Source: Leifsonia sp. 71-9
GTDB lineage: Bacteria; Actinomycetota; Actinomycetes; Actinomycetales; Microbacteriaceae
Assembly (NCBI RefSeq): GCF_001898805.1
Contig: NZ_MKVJ01000018.1
Span: forward strand, 62,001 to 126,000
Direction: 5' to 3'
DNA: 64,000 bases
Shown here piece after piece: positions 1 to 7,192 of this stretch. The position numbers and the translations under genes are program-made. The notes beneath the pieces are model-generated. The model was not told where the DNA came from. It searched no databases and saw nothing but the letters and a program-made list of their open reading frames with translations. Positions within the stretch are counted from its first letter, which is position 1, and each line of letters begins with the position of its first letter.

Positions 1-641
1 GCCCCGTCCCGCGCACCCTCGGCGTCAGCTGGGGCCGCACGCTGCACGCGGTCGCCGCCCGCCTGCGCCCGGGCTGGGCCGTCGGTGTGAACCCCGTGCA
101 GATCAACGGCAGCGTGTCGAGCACCCGTCAGGCGACGGCGGCGGCCGACACCGCGGTCGTCATCGCGCGCAAAGCGCAGGGCACCGCGACGCTGCTCCCC
201 AGCCCCGCGATCTTCGAGCACGCCGCCACCCGCCGCGCGATCGAGGCCGACCGCTCGGTGCAGTCGGTGCTCGACCTCGCCCGCGGAGCGAGCGCCTACC
301 TCTTCAGCGCCGGCGTCGTCGACACCAGCTCCGTCCACGTCGACTCCGGCTACCTCTCCCCGGAGGACGTCATCGGCCTCGCCGACAAGGGCGCGGTCGG
401 CGACGTCGTCGGCCGGTTCATCACCGACACCGGCGAGGTCGCCGACCCCGAGCTCGACGGCCGCACGCTCGGCCTGTCGCTCGAGGAGCTGCGCACCGCC
501 CGCACGAGCATCGCCGTCATCGCGGGCGAAGCCAAGCACCAGGTGGCGCACGCCGTGGTCGCGAGCGGCCTGTGCACCACCCTCATCACCGACGAAGCCA
601 CCGCGAACGACCTCCTCGGCCGCAGCCAGCCGAGCTCGTGA
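1..641 (+). CDS. SorC/DeoR-type sugar-responsive transcriptional regulator, 5' end outside window
   Basis: The frame is open from the first base and reads PRTLGVSWGRTLHAVAARL before the GTG at 87, so the gene begins upstream and that GTG is internal. GVSWGRTL is the hallmark of the C-terminal effector-binding domain of SorC-family regulators (the class of Bacillus DeoR and CggR), and the rest has the alternating helix/strand character of that sugar-phosphate-binding fold. The DNA-binding domain is not in the window. The stop lies 21 bp before deoC on the same strand, so a role as the deoxyribose-phosphate-responsive regulator of the following operon is likely. Family assignment is firm; the effector is inferred from context. 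Confidence 0.85.
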   Translation, partial: PVPRTLGVSWGRTLHAVAARLRPGWAVGVNPVQINGSVSSTRQATAAADTAVVIARKAQGTATLLPSPAIFEHAATRRAIEADRSVQSVLDLARGASAYLFSAGVVDTSSVHVDSGYLSPEDVIGLADKGAVGDVVGRFITDTGEVADPELDGRTLGLSLEELRTARTSIAVIAGEAKHQVAHAVVASGLCTTLITDEATANDLLGRSQPSS

Positions 642-662
642 GCAGAACCAGTAAGGAATGAC

Positions 663-1685
663 GTGACCATCGAAACCACCGTCCCGCCCGTGCGCACGCT
701 CGCACCGGCGGCGCGTGCCGTCGAGGTGCTCGGCGGCGACCTCACCGAGGCGTCCCTGCGGCGCTACCTGAACGGCATCCCCGGTGTCGACGCCGTCGGG
801 CTCGAGCAGCGGGCCGCGGGCCTCGGCACGCGCTCCATCAAGACCACCAGCAAGCGCTGGGCGCTCGACAAGATCATCGAGCTCATCGACCTGACCACCC
901 TCGAGGGCGCCGACACCCCCGGCAAGGTGCGCTCGCTCGTCGCGAAGGCGCTCACGCCGGACGCCGGCGACCCGTCGACGCCGCGCCCCGCCGCGGTCTG
1001 CGTGTACGGCGATATGGTGCCGTACGCCGTCGAGGCGCTCGGCTCGTCGCACGCCGAGGCCCCGGCCGGAGTCGCCGTGGCCGCCGTGGCGACGGCGTTC
1101 CCGAGCGGACGCGCCTCCCTCGCCGTCAAGCTGGCCGACACGGCCGACGCGGTCGCGGCCGGCGCCGACGAGATCGACATGGTCATCGACCGCGGCGCCT
1201 TCCTCTCCGGCCGCTACGGCCTCGTGTTCGACGAGATCGTCGCGGTGAAGGAGGCGTGCCGTCGAACCGACGGCAGCTACGCCCACCTCAAGGTCATCCT
1301 CGAGACCGGTGAGCTCAACACGTACGACAACATCCGCCGCGCCTCCTGGCTGGCGATCCTCGCCGGGGGCGACTTCATCAAGACGTCCACCGGCAAGGTC
1401 TCGCCCGCGGCGACCCTGCCCGTCACCCTGCTGATGCTCGAGGTCGTCCGCGACTGGCACCGGCTCACCGGCGAGGAGATCGGCGTGAAGCCCGCCGGCG
1501 GCATCCGCTCCTCGAAGGACGCGATCAAGTACCTGGTGACCGTCGCCGAGACCGTCGGCGAGCACTGGCTGCAGCCGCACCTGTTCCGCTTCGGCGCGTC
1601 GAGCCTCCTGAACGACGTGCTCCTCCAGCGCCAGAAGCTCGCGACCGGGCACTACTCCGGCGCCGACTACGTGACGATCGACTGA
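663..1685 (+). CDS. deoC: deoxyribose-phosphate aldolase
   Basis: Class I aldolase that splits 2-deoxyribose 5-phosphate into glyceraldehyde 3-phosphate and acetaldehyde in deoxyribonucleoside catabolism (cytosol). The Schiff-base lysine is K240 in FIKTSTGK and the second active-site lysine is K276 in GVKPAGGIRS. At 340 aa it is about 80 residues longer than the E. coli enzyme, with the extra length at the N-terminus, as in the actinobacterial long form. The GTG start is preceded by AAGGAA (653-658). Two aldehyde dehydrogenase genes follow at once, which suggests that the acetaldehyde is oxidised to acetate by the neighbouring products. Confidence 0.96.
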   Translation: MTIETTVPPVRTLAPAARAVEVLGGDLTEASLRRYLNGIPGVDAVGLEQRAAGLGTRSIKTTSKRWALDKIIELIDLTTLEGADTPGKVRSLVAKALTPDAGDPSTPRPAAVCVYGDMVPYAVEALGSSHAEAPAGVAVAAVATAFPSGRASLAVKLADTADAVAAGADEIDMVIDRGAFLSGRYGLVFDEIVAVKEACRRTDGSYAHLKVILETGELNTYDNIRRASWLAILAGGDFIKTSTGKVSPAATLPVTLLMLEVVRDWHRLTGEEIGVKPAGGIRSSKDAIKYLVTVAETVGEHWLQPHLFRFGASSLLNDVLLQRQKLATGHYSGADYVTID

Positions 1686-1701
1686 CGAAAGCAGACCCAG
1701 A

Positions 1702-3198
1702 ATGAGTTTCCTCGAATACGCTCCGGCCCCGGAGTCGCGGTCGATCCTCAGCCTCCGCGACGAGTACGGCCTCTTCATCGACGGCGAGTTCGTCGCCGGT
1801 CACGGCACCCCGTTCCAGACCATCTCCCCGGCGACGGAGGAGCGCATCGCGACGATCGCGACCGCCGACACCTCCGACGTGGACGCGGCCGTCGCCGCCG
1901 CCCGCCGCGCCCACGACAAGGTCTGGTCGCGGATGAGCGGCACCGACCGCGGCAAGTACCTGTTCCGCATCGCGCGGCTGGTCCAGGAGCGCGCCCGCGA
2001 GCTGGCCGTCGCCGAGAGCCTCGACAACGGCAAGCCGATCAAGGAGAGCCGGGATGTCGACGTCCCGCTCGTCGCCGCGTGGTTCTTCTACTACGCGGGC
2101 TGGGCCGACAAGCTGGAGCACGCCGGGCTCGGCCCCGCGCCCCGCGCCCTCGGCGTCGCCGCGCAGGTCATCCCGTGGAACTTCCCGCTGCTGATGCTCG
2201 CCTGGAAGATCGCCCCCGCTCTGGCGGCCGGCAACACCGTCGTGCTCAAGCCCGCCGAGACGACGCCGCTGACGGCGCTGCTCTTCGCGGAGATCCTGCA
2301 GCAGGCCGACCTGCCCGCCGGCGTCGTCAACATCGTCACCGGCGCGGGGGAGACCGGGCGCGACCTCGTCGCCCACCCCGACGTGAACAAGGTGGCCTTC
2401 ACCGGCTCCACCGCCGTCGGGCGCGAGATCGCCCGCTCCGTCGCCGGCACCGACAAGAAGCTGACGCTCGAGCTCGGCGGCAAGGCGGCCAACATCGTCT
2501 TCGACGACGCGCCGATCGACCAGGCCATCGAGGGCATCGTCAACGGCATCTTCTTCAACCAGGGCCACGTGTGCTGCGCCGGCAGCCGCCTCCTGGTGCA
2601 GGAGAGCATCCACGACGAGGTCGTCGACCGGCTGAAGAGCCGCCTGTCCACGCTTCGCCTGGGCGACCCGCTCGACAAGAACACCGACATCGGCGCGATC
2701 AACAGCGCCGAGCAGCTGCAGCGCATCCGCGAGCTCTCCGACATCGGGGAGGCGGAGGGGGCCGACCGCTGGACCGCCGACTGCGCCATCCCCGAGAACG
2801 GGTTCTGGTTCGCGCCGACGATCTTCGACAACGTGTCGACGAGCCACCGGATCGCACGCGAGGAGGTCTTCGGACCGGTCCTCTCGGTGCTCACCTTCCG
2901 CACGCCCGCCGAGGCGATCGCCAAGGCGAACAACACGCCGTACGGCCTCTCCGCCGGCATCTGGAGCGACAAGGGCAGCCGCATCCTCGCGGTCGCCGAC
3001 AAGCTCCGCGCCGGTGTGATCTGGGCCAACACCTTCAACCGGTTCGACCCGGCGAGCCCGTTCGGCGGCTACAAGGAGTCCGGCTACGGGCGCGAGGGAG
3101 GCCGTCACGGCCTCGGCGCGTACCTCGTGCCGGGCCGCGCGCTGCCCGCCGCCGTCACCTCCTCCACCCGCTCGACCCGCAAGGGAGCCACGAAATGA
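1702..3198 (+). CDS. NAD(P)-dependent aldehyde dehydrogenase, catalytically complete
   Basis: Full-length (498 aa) ALDH-superfamily enzyme. Visible motifs are PWNFPLLM in the cofactor domain, LELGGKAANIV carrying the general-base glutamate, and the nucleophile C291 in GHVCCAGSR, followed by EEVFGPV and the C-terminal PFGGYKESGYGRE. It starts 16 bp after deoC and overlaps the next gene by ATGA, so the three are co-transcribed. The natural substrate is probably acetaldehyde released by DeoC (inference). Paired with the short ALDH-like product downstream, it resembles the two halves of ALDH16-type proteins. Confidence 0.93.
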   Translation: MSFLEYAPAPESRSILSLRDEYGLFIDGEFVAGHGTPFQTISPATEERIATIATADTSDVDAAVAAARRAHDKVWSRMSGTDRGKYLFRIARLVQERARELAVAESLDNGKPIKESRDVDVPLVAAWFFYYAGWADKLEHAGLGPAPRALGVAAQVIPWNFPLLMLAWKIAPALAAGNTVVLKPAETTPLTALLFAEILQQADLPAGVVNIVTGAGETGRDLVAHPDVNKVAFTGSTAVGREIARSVAGTDKKLTLELGGKAANIVFDDAPIDQAIEGIVNGIFFNQGHVCCAGSRLLVQESIHDEVVDRLKSRLSTLRLGDPLDKNTDIGAINSAEQLQRIRELSDIGEAEGADRWTADCAIPENGFWFAPTIFDNVSTSHRIAREEVFGPVLSVLTFRTPAEAIAKANNTPYGLSAGIWSDKGSRILAVADKLRAGVIWANTFNRFDPASPFGGYKESGYGREGGRHGLGAYLVPGRALPAAVTSSTRSTRKGATK

Positions 3199-4055
3199 GC
3201 CGCCTGGCCGTGCCGAAGACCTACAAGCTCTACATCGGCGGGAAGTTCCCGCGCAGCGAGTCCGGCCGCACCTACGAGGTGCTCTCGGCCTCCGGCGCGT
3301 TCCTGGCCAACGCGGCCCAGGGCTCCCGCAAGGACGCCAGGGACGCCGTGGTCGCCGCCCGCGCCGCCGTCTCGGGCTGGGCGGGCGCCACCGCGTACAA
3401 CCGCGGCCAGGTGCTCTACCGCATCGCCGAGCTGATGGAGGGTCGCCGGGCGCAGTTCGTCGACGAGATCCAGAACGCCGAGGGCGTCTCCGCCGCCGTC
3501 GCCGGCGCCCAGGTGGACGAGGCGATCGACCGGTGGGTCTGGTACGCGGGATGGGCGGACAAGTTCACGCAGGTCGTGGGCAACGCCAACCCGGTCGCCG
3601 GCCCGTACTTCAACATCTCGGTGCCCGAGCCGACCGGCGTCGTCGCCGTGATCGCGCCCCAGGATTCCAGCCTGCTCGGCTTCGTGAGCGCCGTGGCCCC
3701 CGCGCTCGTCGCGGGCAACACGGTCGTCGTGGTCGCCAGCGAGCGCTTCCCGCTCTCGGCGATCAGCCTGAGCGAGGTGCTCGCGACGAGCGACGTCCCG
3801 GGCGGGGTGGTCAACATCCTCACCGGTTCGCCGGCCGAGATCGCGCCGTGGCTCGCCTCGCACGCCGACGTGAACGCGCTCGACCTGGTCGGCGCGGGCG
3901 CGCTGGAGTGGGTCGACCTGCAGATCTCCGCCGCGGAGACCCTCAAGCGCGTCCTCGCCCCGGAGAACGGGCCGGACGCCGCCGCTCCGTCGCTCGACCG
4001 CATCGCGTTCTTCACCGAGACGAAGACGGTCTGGCACACCAAGTCCCTGCTCTGA
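3195..4055 (+). CDS. truncated aldehyde-dehydrogenase-like protein lacking the catalytic half
   Basis: A 286-aa protein that keeps the N-terminal ALDH cofactor-fold region (YIGGKFPRSESGR, WYAGWADKF, VAGNTVVVVASE, PGGVVNILTG) but stops before the catalytic cysteine and has no LELGGK glutamate motif. Where active enzymes have PWNFPLL it has APQDSSLLGF. The ATG overlaps the upstream stop (ATGA), which implies translational coupling. It does not look like decay: codon use is normal and the ending is clean. I infer a non-catalytic partner of the upstream enzyme, comparable to the inactive C-terminal domain of ALDH16 proteins. It could also have its own nucleotide-binding role. Confidence 0.85.
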   Translation: MSRLAVPKTYKLYIGGKFPRSESGRTYEVLSASGAFLANAAQGSRKDARDAVVAARAAVSGWAGATAYNRGQVLYRIAELMEGRRAQFVDEIQNAEGVSAAVAGAQVDEAIDRWVWYAGWADKFTQVVGNANPVAGPYFNISVPEPTGVVAVIAPQDSSLLGFVSAVAPALVAGNTVVVVASERFPLSAISLSEVLATSDVPGGVVNILTGSPAEIAPWLASHADVNALDLVGAGALEWVDLQISAAETLKRVLAPENGPDAAAPSLDRIAFFTETKTVWHTKSLL

Positions 4056-4133
4056 CGTCCGCCGCCTCCCCGACCCCCTCGCCCTCCCGCCCGATCTGGG
4101 GGAGGATGGAGGGAGCCGGGGAGGATGGTACGG

Positions 4134-4727
4134 ATGCCGGAGGAATGGGAAACGGGGCGAGGCCCGCTCGCCCTCATCGGAGACAGCCTGACGCAGGCCG
4201 GTGACTGGGCGAATCTGCTGCCCGGGGAGACGGTCTGGAATTTCGGCGTCGCCGGCGACACGACGGACGACGTGCTCGCGCGTCTCGACGATGTGATCGG
4301 TTCGGGGCCGGCGACGCTCGCCCTGCTGATCGGGACGAACGACCTGGCGTGGCGGCGATCGGCGGAGCACGTGGTCCGCAATGTGGAGACCGCGCTCGTG
4401 ACGATCCGCAAGGAGCTGCCGGAGGCGCGCATCCTGGCCCAGTCGGTGCTGCCGCGCGGAGCCGAGTTCGCCGAGCAGATCAAGGACATCAACCGGCACC
4501 TGTGGCAGTTCGCGCCGACGGTGCACGCCGGCTGGCTCGACCTGTGGCCCGCCACGGCGCTGGAGGACGGCGAGCTCAACCCGGCGTACACCGACGACCG
4601 GCTGCATCTGAACGCCGAGGGCTACCGGGTGTGGGCGAGCGAGCTCATCCCGGCGCTCGAGCTCGTGCGGGAGCTCCCGCCGTCGACCAGGGCGATCGAG
4701 CTGCCGGATCTCGGCGGGGCGGCCTGA
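4134..4727 (+). CDS. SGNH/GDSL-family hydrolase
   Basis: Esterase/lipase-type serine hydrolase of about 197 aa. The nucleophile S18 is in block I (GDSLTQ), the oxyanion asparagine in GTNDL (block III), and the Asp-His pair in DDRLHLN (block V). No signal peptide is visible, so it is probably cytosolic. Two ATGs compete, at 4125 and 4134. I chose 4134 because GGGGAGG at 4118-4124 is 9 bp upstream of it, whereas the same site abuts the first ATG. The substrate cannot be read from sequence. It converges on the M20 peptidase gene with a 15-bp gap. Confidence 0.9.
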   Translation: MPEEWETGRGPLALIGDSLTQAGDWANLLPGETVWNFGVAGDTTDDVLARLDDVIGSGPATLALLIGTNDLAWRRSAEHVVRNVETALVTIRKELPEARILAQSVLPRGAEFAEQIKDINRHLWQFAPTVHAGWLDLWPATALEDGELNPAYTDDRLHLNAEGYRVWASELIPALELVRELPPSTRAIELPDLGGAA

Positions 4728-4742
4728 GCCGCTCGGCGAGCG

Positions 4743-6104
4743 TCAGCTGGAGCGCAGCAGCAGCGCGTAGACCTCGATGCCGCGCAGCCAGGTGCGCACG
4801 TGGATGCGCTCGTCGCGGGCGTGCAGCGTCCCGCGCTCCTCGGTGCTCATCTCGAACGGTGTGAACCGGTAGACGGTGTCGCCGATCGCGGTGAAGTGAC
4901 GGCTGTCGCTCGCGCCCAGCATGATGTACGGCGTCACGATCGCGCGCGGGTGCACCTGCGCGAGCGCTCCCGCGACGCGGTCCCACTCCGCGCCCTCGCT
5001 CGGCGAGACCGGCGAGGGCTCGCTGGCGTCGACGGCCTCGATGCGCACCTGCGGGTCGCGGACGGCGCGCCGGATGTGCTCCAGGGTCTCGGCGACGGTC
5101 GAGCCGACGGCGATGCGGACGTTCACGATCGCTTCGGCCGTCTCGGGCAGCGCGTTGGCGGCCAGGCTGCCGCGCAGCTGGGTGACCGCGGTCGTGGTGC
5201 GGACGATGGCGCGCGTCTCGTCGCTGAGGCGGCCGAGAACGGCGCGCAGGAGCGGCTGGAGGCGTCGCGCCCGCGTGAAGACGGCGCGCAGCGGCCCGGA
5301 GGCGTGGGCGCCCAGGGTCTCCACCATGCGCAGGTTCGTCTCGGTGAGGCGGGCGGGGAAGGGTTTGGCGTTGAGCCGCGTGATGGCGCGGGCGAGGCGC
5401 ACCGTGGCGGTCAGCTTCGGGGGAGTGGAGGCGTGGCCGCCGTGCTGCTCGACCGTGAGCCGCACCGAGGTGATGCCCTTCTCGCTCACGCCGACGACCG
5501 CGATGGGCCGGGTCACGCCCGGGAAGATGCGCTCCACGATGGCGCCGCCCTCGTCGAGCACGAGCGCCGGCCGGATGCCGCGCTCGCGGAGGGTCGCCAC
5601 GATCGCCTGCGCGCCGGTGTCGACCGTCTCCTCGTCGTGGCCGAAGCTCAGGTAGACGTCCTCCTGCGGGGTGAAGCCCTCGCCGAGGAGGCGCTCGACG
5701 GCCTCCAGGATCGCCACGACGGCGCCCTTGTCGTCGAGCGTCCCGCGGTTCCAGAGCACCCGGCCGTCTCCGGTGCCGGTGATCTCGGCCGCGAACGGCG
5801 GGTGCTGCCAGCCCTCGTCGGTGGCGGGGACGACGTCGTAGTGGCCCATCAGGATGGTCGGGCGCCCGGTCGGCGCGCTGCCGGCCCAGCGGTAGAGGAG
5901 GGAGCGGCCGTGCTGCTCGCGCTCCAGCGCGGCGTGCACCGCCGGGTAGAGCCCGGGCAGGGCCGCGATGAACGTGTCGAACGCCTCCCAGTCGGTCAGT
6001 TCCACGTCGTTGCGCGACATCGTCGGGATGCGCAGGAGGGTGCGGAACCGGTCGAGCGCCGCGTCTTCGCGGGCGGCGACCGGGGCCTCGTCGACGGCGC
6101 TCAC
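4743..6104 (-). CDS. M20-family metallopeptidase (carboxypeptidase S / dipeptidase type)
   Basis: Di-zinc exopeptidase of 453 aa. Metal and catalytic motifs are MGHYDVV (H88, D90), GTLDDKG (bridging aspartate) and GHDEETV (E158/E159). A dimerisation-domain stretch follows, and a late histidine lies near DSRHFTAIGD. The GTG start overlaps the TGA of the macro-domain gene (GTGA), so the two are coupled. No signal peptide is seen, so it probably cleaves small peptides or N-acyl amino acids in the cytosol. The exact substrate is unknown. Confidence 0.9.
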   Translation of the reverse strand: MSAVDEAPVAAREDAALDRFRTLLRIPTMSRNDVELTDWEAFDTFIAALPGLYPAVHAALEREQHGRSLLYRWAGSAPTGRPTILMGHYDVVPATDEGWQHPPFAAEITGTGDGRVLWNRGTLDDKGAVVAILEAVERLLGEGFTPQEDVYLSFGHDEETVDTGAQAIVATLRERGIRPALVLDEGGAIVERIFPGVTRPIAVVGVSEKGITSVRLTVEQHGGHASTPPKLTATVRLARAITRLNAKPFPARLTETNLRMVETLGAHASGPLRAVFTRARRLQPLLRAVLGRLSDETRAIVRTTTAVTQLRGSLAANALPETAEAIVNVRIAVGSTVAETLEHIRRAVRDPQVRIEAVDASEPSPVSPSEGAEWDRVAGALAQVHPRAIVTPYIMLGASDSRHFTAIGDTVYRFTPFEMSTEERGTLHARDERIHVRTWLRGIEVYALLLRSS

Positions 6105-6628
6105 TCGCCGGCCGCCGTGCGGAAGGCGGCCAGCGCCTCGTCGCTGAAGAGCACGAACCGCACGTGCTCGACGGAGCCGACTCCCGAGGAGAGAACGGCG
6201 CGCACGGTGCTGACGGCGATCCGCGCGGCGTCGTCCATCGGCCAACCGTAGACACCGGCCGACACGGCGGGGAAGGCGACCGTCGTCGCGCCCAGCTCGC
6301 GTGCGACGCGCAACGAGGAGCGATAGGCGTTCTGGAGCAGTGGCGTGCGGTCCTCGGCGTCGGTCCAGACCGGGCCGACGGTGTGGATGACCCACTGCGC
6401 GGGCAGGTCGCCCGCCGTGGTGGCGACCGCCTGGCCGGTGGGCAGCCCGTCGGGCAGCGTCGTTGCGCGCAGCTCGCGGCAGGCCTCCAGGATGGCGGGG
6501 CCGCCCCGGCGGTGGATGGCGCCGTCGACGCCGCCGCCGCCGAGCAGGGAGCTGTTGGCCGCGTTGACGATCGCGTCCACGGCCTGGTCGGTGATGTCTC
6601 CGCGGACGATCTCGATGGGGTCCGTCAT
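6101..6628 (-). CDS. macro-domain protein, probable O-acetyl-ADP-ribose deacetylase
   Basis: A 175-aa stand-alone macro domain of the YmdB/MacroD class: GDIT near the N-terminus, VDAIVNAANSSLLGGGGVDGAIH (the ADP-ribose loop with catalytic Asn/Asp), VIHTVGP, and the substrate loop FPAVSAGVYGWP. Such proteins hydrolyse O-acetyl-ADP-ribose or remove mono-ADP-ribose from proteins. It sits between csoR and the peptidase on the minus strand, with 1 bp to csoR upstream and a 4-bp overlap downstream, so the three genes appear to form one transcript. Confidence 0.93.
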   Translation of the reverse strand: MTDPIEIVRGDITDQAVDAIVNAANSSLLGGGGVDGAIHRRGGPAILEACRELRATTLPDGLPTGQAVATTAGDLPAQWVIHTVGPVWTDAEDRTPLLQNAYRSSLRVARELGATTVAFPAVSAGVYGWPMDDAARIAVSTVRAVLSSGVGSVEHVRFVLFSDEALAAFRTAAGE

Positions 6629-6629
6629 C

Positions 6630-6908
6630 TCAGCCCCGGTTGTTCGAGAGCTCGTAGACCTTCAGCAGCTCGAGGATCGCGTCGTCGCGCTGGCTGCCGC
6701 CCTCCTCGAACATCTCGGACACGTGGGTCCGGAGATGGTTCTCGACGAGGAGCTTGTTGAGGGAGCCGAGCGACTTCTGGATGGCGAGGGACTGCGTGAT
6801 GATGTCGACGCAGTAGTCCTCGTTCTCGATCATCTTCTCGAGGCCCCGCAATTGGCCTTCCAGGATGCGCGTGCGGTGGAGGGCACGCTTCTTGATGTCC
6901 GCGATCAC
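6630..6908 (-). CDS. csoR: CsoR-type copper-sensing transcriptional repressor
   Basis: A 92-aa all-helical repressor of the CsoR/RcnR family, opening with DIKKRALHRTRILEGQLRG, which is typical for the family. The Cu(I) ligand positions are C33, H58 and H62. Spacing (25 and 4) matches the C-H-C of M. tuberculosis CsoR, but the third ligand is His rather than Cys, a C-H-H set also known from Thermus CsoR. The GTG start has TATCCT (minus strand, 6915-6920) 6 bp upstream, so the mRNA is probably leaderless. It is divergent from copZ-copA, with a perfect palindrome between them. Confidence 0.93.
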   Translation of the reverse strand: MIADIKKRALHRTRILEGQLRGLEKMIENEDYCVDIITQSLAIQKSLGSLNKLLVENHLRTHVSEMFEEGGSQRDDAILELLKVYELSNNRG

Positions 6909-6933
6909 CCCTCCAGGATACCCCGCATCCCAT

Positions 6934-6950
6934 ATACCCCTATGGGGTAT
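6934..6950. promoter_or_regulatory. CsoR operator palindrome
   Basis: Perfect inverted repeat ATACCCC-TAT-GGGGTAT in the 59-bp gap between divergent csoR and copZ. The G/C-tract flanked by AT is the known form of CsoR operators. A further ATACCCC half-site overlaps 6918-6924. The palindrome lies just upstream of the copZ -10 (6955-6960) and close to the csoR -10, so one bound repressor could shut both promoters until Cu(I) releases it. Confidence 0.85.
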
Positions 6951-6967
6951 GTGCTACGGTGGTGGAC

Positions 6968-7192
6968 ATGGAAACGACCTACGACATCCTCGGCATGACC
7001 TGTGCACACTGCGCCCGGGCCGTCACTGACGAACTCTCGACCCTCGACGGGGTCGAACGCGTCGAGGTGGATGTGGCCGCCGGTCGCGCGACGGTCGCCC
7101 ACACCGCACCGCTCGGCGACGACGCGGTCCGCGCCGCCGTCGAAGAGGCCGGCTACACCCTCGGCCGCCCCGACCGGCTCCCCCTCCTGTGA
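6968..7192 (+). CDS. copZ: copper chaperone, heavy-metal-associated domain protein
   Basis: A 74-aa single HMA domain with the Cu(I)-binding motif GMTCAHC near the N-terminus and the usual VERVEVDVAAGRATV strand pattern. It should pass Cu(I) to CopA in the cytosol. I place the start at ATG 6968 rather than GTG 6959: TACGGT (6955-6960) is 7 bp upstream, which fits a leaderless transcript, while the longer form would begin inside the promoter. The stop overlaps the copA GTG, so the two are co-translated. Confidence 0.9.
   Translation: METTYDILGMTCAHCARAVTDELSTLDGVERVEVDVAAGRATVAHTAPLGDDAVRAAVEEAGYTLGRPDRLPLL

Noticed and set aside
4125-4133. ATG 4125 as start of the SGNH hydrolase
   Set aside because: The ribosome-binding GGGGAGG abuts this ATG with no spacer and is ideally spaced for ATG 4134.
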